Shown piece by piece: positions 61,071-64,000 of a stretch of 64,000 nt of DNA. A model generated the notes under the pieces. That model ran no database searches. It had not been told where the DNA came from and worked only from the letters and a program-made list of their open reading frames with translations. The position numbers were made by a program, and so were the translations under genes. Location of the stretch: positions 19,096,034-19,160,033 of the forward strand of contig NC_045132.1 in the NCBI RefSeq assembly GCF_007655135.1, written 5' to 3'. The DNA comes from Punica granatum. Lineage: Eukaryota > Streptophyta > Magnoliopsida > Myrtales > Lythraceae. Each line of letters begins with the position of its first letter. Position 1 is the first letter of the stretch.

Positions 61071-63384
61071 CCATATAATGTGTTTTCTTTTACAATTTTC
61101 CATTAACAGACACAAACTTTCTTTCTTTATGTTATATCTCTCTTAAAGATATATACTAATTATACACATACATTTTTGAATTACAAGTAATAGTTTTTCT
61201 TCCTTAATCCATACGAGAAGACCCGAAAGTGAAAATTAATTTTGTTTTTTAATTTTTTTAATAAATTTATAAAATGCGAGCATTGTCATTTTTTTTAAAC
61301 TACATATGTTCTCTTTTATTTAATATTGTTTGCCAAATTTCAAATCTTATTCATATATTTCTTTTAAGAACAAAATGTATAGGCTTTAGATCAAGAGTCA
61401 ACCCATTTAACGCATTCAAGACACACTTCATGAAATAAAAATAGTAATACCATATATGATATATGAATATAGATATATATGTATATGCAATTGAGTTATA
61501 AGCTAAAACTCGCATTTAAAAATTAAGAAGAAAATATTGGCACATAAGAAGAATGAATTCCACCATCTATTAACTTAAAATTTTAGATCGAACATGTACC
61601 AACAGATTTATTTCTCATTAAATCTCCTATATAAAAGTATATAGCATAAATTGTAATAAATTTTAATAAATAGAAAGGTCTTAAATTTAAGTCTAGTGTC
61701 AATAAAAATTCGATAAAAAGAGTGATGAAATGTTGGTCATGACGTTAATATATCGGAAAAGTTTCATAAATTTAAATGAGTCTATGTAAAAAGAACACAT
61801 ATAAAGATAATATAGAATTGTAAATATAATTTTATTTGTTGTATTGTCTAGATATATAGAAATGTTTATAATTCATAAAAAAATAAAATAAAGGTGTCAT
61901 TTAATTTGTAAAACCTTTGTAACTGTAAAAGATTAGACGCATAATAAGCTTACTTTTTTTTTACCACCATTAATCGACTTACTTGATTAAAATGAAAATT
62001 GATGTAATAATATATATAGCTTGTTTTGTGGTTAATAATATATACATAAAAAAATAGATTTTCACTTCTATAAGTTCCATACCCAGTGCAACGCAACTCT
62101 TTATTGTTATTCGTTGAAAACTCCAAAGAAAATTAATAAAAAGATTTCTAGAAGCCAAAATTTTAATTAATAAATTATTAATAAAATGAAAGAAATTATT
62201 ATATGGGAGAGAGAAAAGAGAGAATGAAGAATTGAACCGCAAAAGAGAGAGGAGAGAGAACAGTAGAGAGTGAGAGAAAATAAATAATAAAAAATGGAGT
62301 TGAGAAGTAGGTAATTAAAAAAAACTAAAATTACTATTATGTTCTTGATCCAAATTGTTATTAATTAATTCTATTATTTTTAGGGATATAATTGGGAAAA
62401 AAAAAGTTAGACAAACTACTTTTGTTTTCGCATATAGTAAAAATAGATAGATATTGGAATTGTTATATATGTTCAATTAATTAGACGGATTGTGAGAAAG
62501 GAGGAGAAGATGTTACATCTTGATATAACAATTATAGTGAAATGGAAATAAATTAAATAAATTTGAGAACAAGTAGGATTATGCCTTATCTTAGGAAAAT
62601 ATATTATCATCTCCTCGCTAAACCAGTTTATGCTTGGCAATATACTATGTTAAAATAGTTTCATAATCCGTATCATTCTAATTTTATTGCATATCAAACT
62701 AATAATGCGAAATTTCGAAATAACATTTACTACTTTTTTTACTATAGTTGATAATTTCCTCAAATAATCTCTGAGAGAAAAGTCTGCCCAACATCTCAAC
62801 CACACGAACTCGACGAGCCAATGCTTTTGGACTTTTTCCCTTTTATTCTGCCCTGTGATGAGATGTTTGTATTTTACATGTATTAAGTAAATGAATTATT
62901 GAAGGAAGAAATTAAAATGGATGGATATCATATATCAATAGATGTCTATCTGGTAAAAATTGGACCATATATCACTTCTTTTGGCACTCTTTTTAGATCC
63001 CAATTGTCTTATACAATAAAATAAAAATTTTAAATAATTAATAAGGGGCACAAATAATCGCATTATGTCTCAAATTTAGAATATCTTGATTGCCAGACGA
63101 GTATATGCACCATTACTTTACACCATCTTTGATTCATTTGGCTCTCTTTTTATTCCTTCAAAAAGTCTTTTCATTTTTGTTCCTGTTAGAGAAAAATGAT
63201 TCTTTGGGCTATTATTGAACAATAGGAAACATATTCGACACATCAAGACACGGAAGTCATGCCATGGTCCCAATTGCTTTTACTCTCGAGTCTTCTTGTT
63301 CACACCTCATGTTTCATTTTCTCATAACTTTCTACTTCACGTCGAAATGATGACCAGACGACGTAAGCGCCTCGAAATCCTTAA
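60136..63384. other. AT-rich intergenic DNA
   Basis: No gene. A TA run at 61037-61068; near 62085 'acccagtgcaacgca' resembles the Helitron-like ends at 35598 and 40593 in the opposite sense. Confidence 0.6.
61037..61068. repeat. (TA)n microsatellite
   Basis: A TA run of about 16 units in AT-rich DNA. Confidence 0.95.
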
Positions 63385-63563
63385 GGCTGCGTTTGATTTG
63401 TTAGTGTGATTTTAAAATCATGATTTTGATTTTGATTGTAGAAAAAGACAAATGAGATGGTATTATAAGTTTGACTTGGGAAACGTGTGTTTTTGTTGTT
63501 TAGTGGGTAGAGTTAAAATCAAAATCGCGATTCTAAAATCACATCTACATTTCAAACGGGCCC
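63385..63563. mobile_element. Tourist-like MITE with TAA target duplication
   Basis: Ends GGCTGCGTTTGA and, in reverse, GGGCCCGTTTGAAATG, flanked by TAA on both sides (63382-63384 and 63564-63566). It shares CAAATGAGAT.GTATTATAA and TTTGACTTGGGAAA.GTGTG with the copy at 26641. TAA fits the PIF/Harbinger group. Confidence 0.75.
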
Positions 63564-64000
63564 TAAATATTGATCAATTCACATTTAGTTTACAAAATAC
63601 AAACGAGCATATCGATGAGAACTTGGATTAATCAGGATGAGAGTGAAATTGGAGTGTAAACAATAGTTGGCATGTCCTTGCCAGTAAACCTCGATCCTCG
63701 TCAATGAATTTTTTCGTATTTATTTCTTTTCCATCTTAATTATTTATTAGTTAGATGCAGTGACCTCCTTTGTAATGGAAAAGAAGATTTTATATATTTT
63801 TTCCCGTTTGGTACGCGGGAAGGTAACCAAATAGAAAGGAATAGATTTTATATAGGGAAATATAACGATATTGAGTGAAAAAAATGTATTTTTTTAATGA
63901 CCGTTACAAAATAAAAGAATATAATTATAATATTAGACTTATTTATTAAGACATTATGTTATATATATTCTTAGATATATATATATATATAATTAAAATA

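Noticed and set aside
1..64000. CRISPR arrays, rRNA genes, prokaryotic operons
   Set aside because: No regularly spaced short repeats, no rRNA-like sequence and clear spliceosomal introns; the window is plant nuclear DNA.

Overview
The window is nuclear DNA from a flowering plant, most likely a eudicot. It is AT-rich, has intron-containing genes with GT/AG splice sites, and is crowded with plant-type transposons (Copia, LINE, tRNA-derived SINEs, CACTA, MULE and Tourist MITEs, Helitron-like ends). The species cannot be fixed from the sequence. GC-rich islands inside AT-rich mobile elements fit Myrtales-like genomes, but that is only an impression.

Only three protein-coding genes are well supported, all on the minus strand. 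(1) 7445-8870: an R2R3-MYB repressor of the MYB27/MYBC2 type, with three exons, a bHLH-contact motif, an EAR motif and a C-terminal TLLLFR motif. (2) 42715-47060: a nine-exon gene for a DUF3326 protein of cyanobacterial type with a plastid-like N-terminus; every intron is in phase 0. (3) 54459-58506: an LPR1/LPR2-type multicopper oxidase (ferroxidase) with three exons, a 2.15-kb first intron and all four copper-site motifs. The three genes show no functional link; they are separated by repeats.

Layout of the repeats. 0.4-7 kb: SINE copies, a CT microsatellite and a promoter- or LTR-like stretch. 9.5-11.1 kb: a complete non-autonomous CACTA element with a GCA target duplication. 12.9-13.1 kb: a perfect 51-bp inverted repeat. 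14-17 kb: a GC-rich island, an internally deleted Copia derivative with an exact tRNA-iMet primer site, a LINE RNase H remnant and an LTR-like stretch. 19.6-25.4 kb: a long foldback with a GC-rich core, a 0.7-kb tandem duplication, another GC-rich element, a Helitron-like end and a 230-bp MULE MITE with a perfect 9-bp target duplication. 26-42 kb: Tourist-like MITEs, several SINEs (one nested in a Copia LTR with a 16-bp target duplication) and local duplications. 48.4-53.7 kb: a nearly full-length decayed Copia element with both LTRs. 58.5-64 kb: AT-rich DNA with a SINE and a MITE.

The most interesting observations are the perfect 51-bp hairpin, a LINE and a SINE that appear to share a 3' tail (a candidate retrotransposition partnership), one SINE family with about seven copies, and the GC-rich islands carried inside foldback-like elements. 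No wholly new gene system was found.
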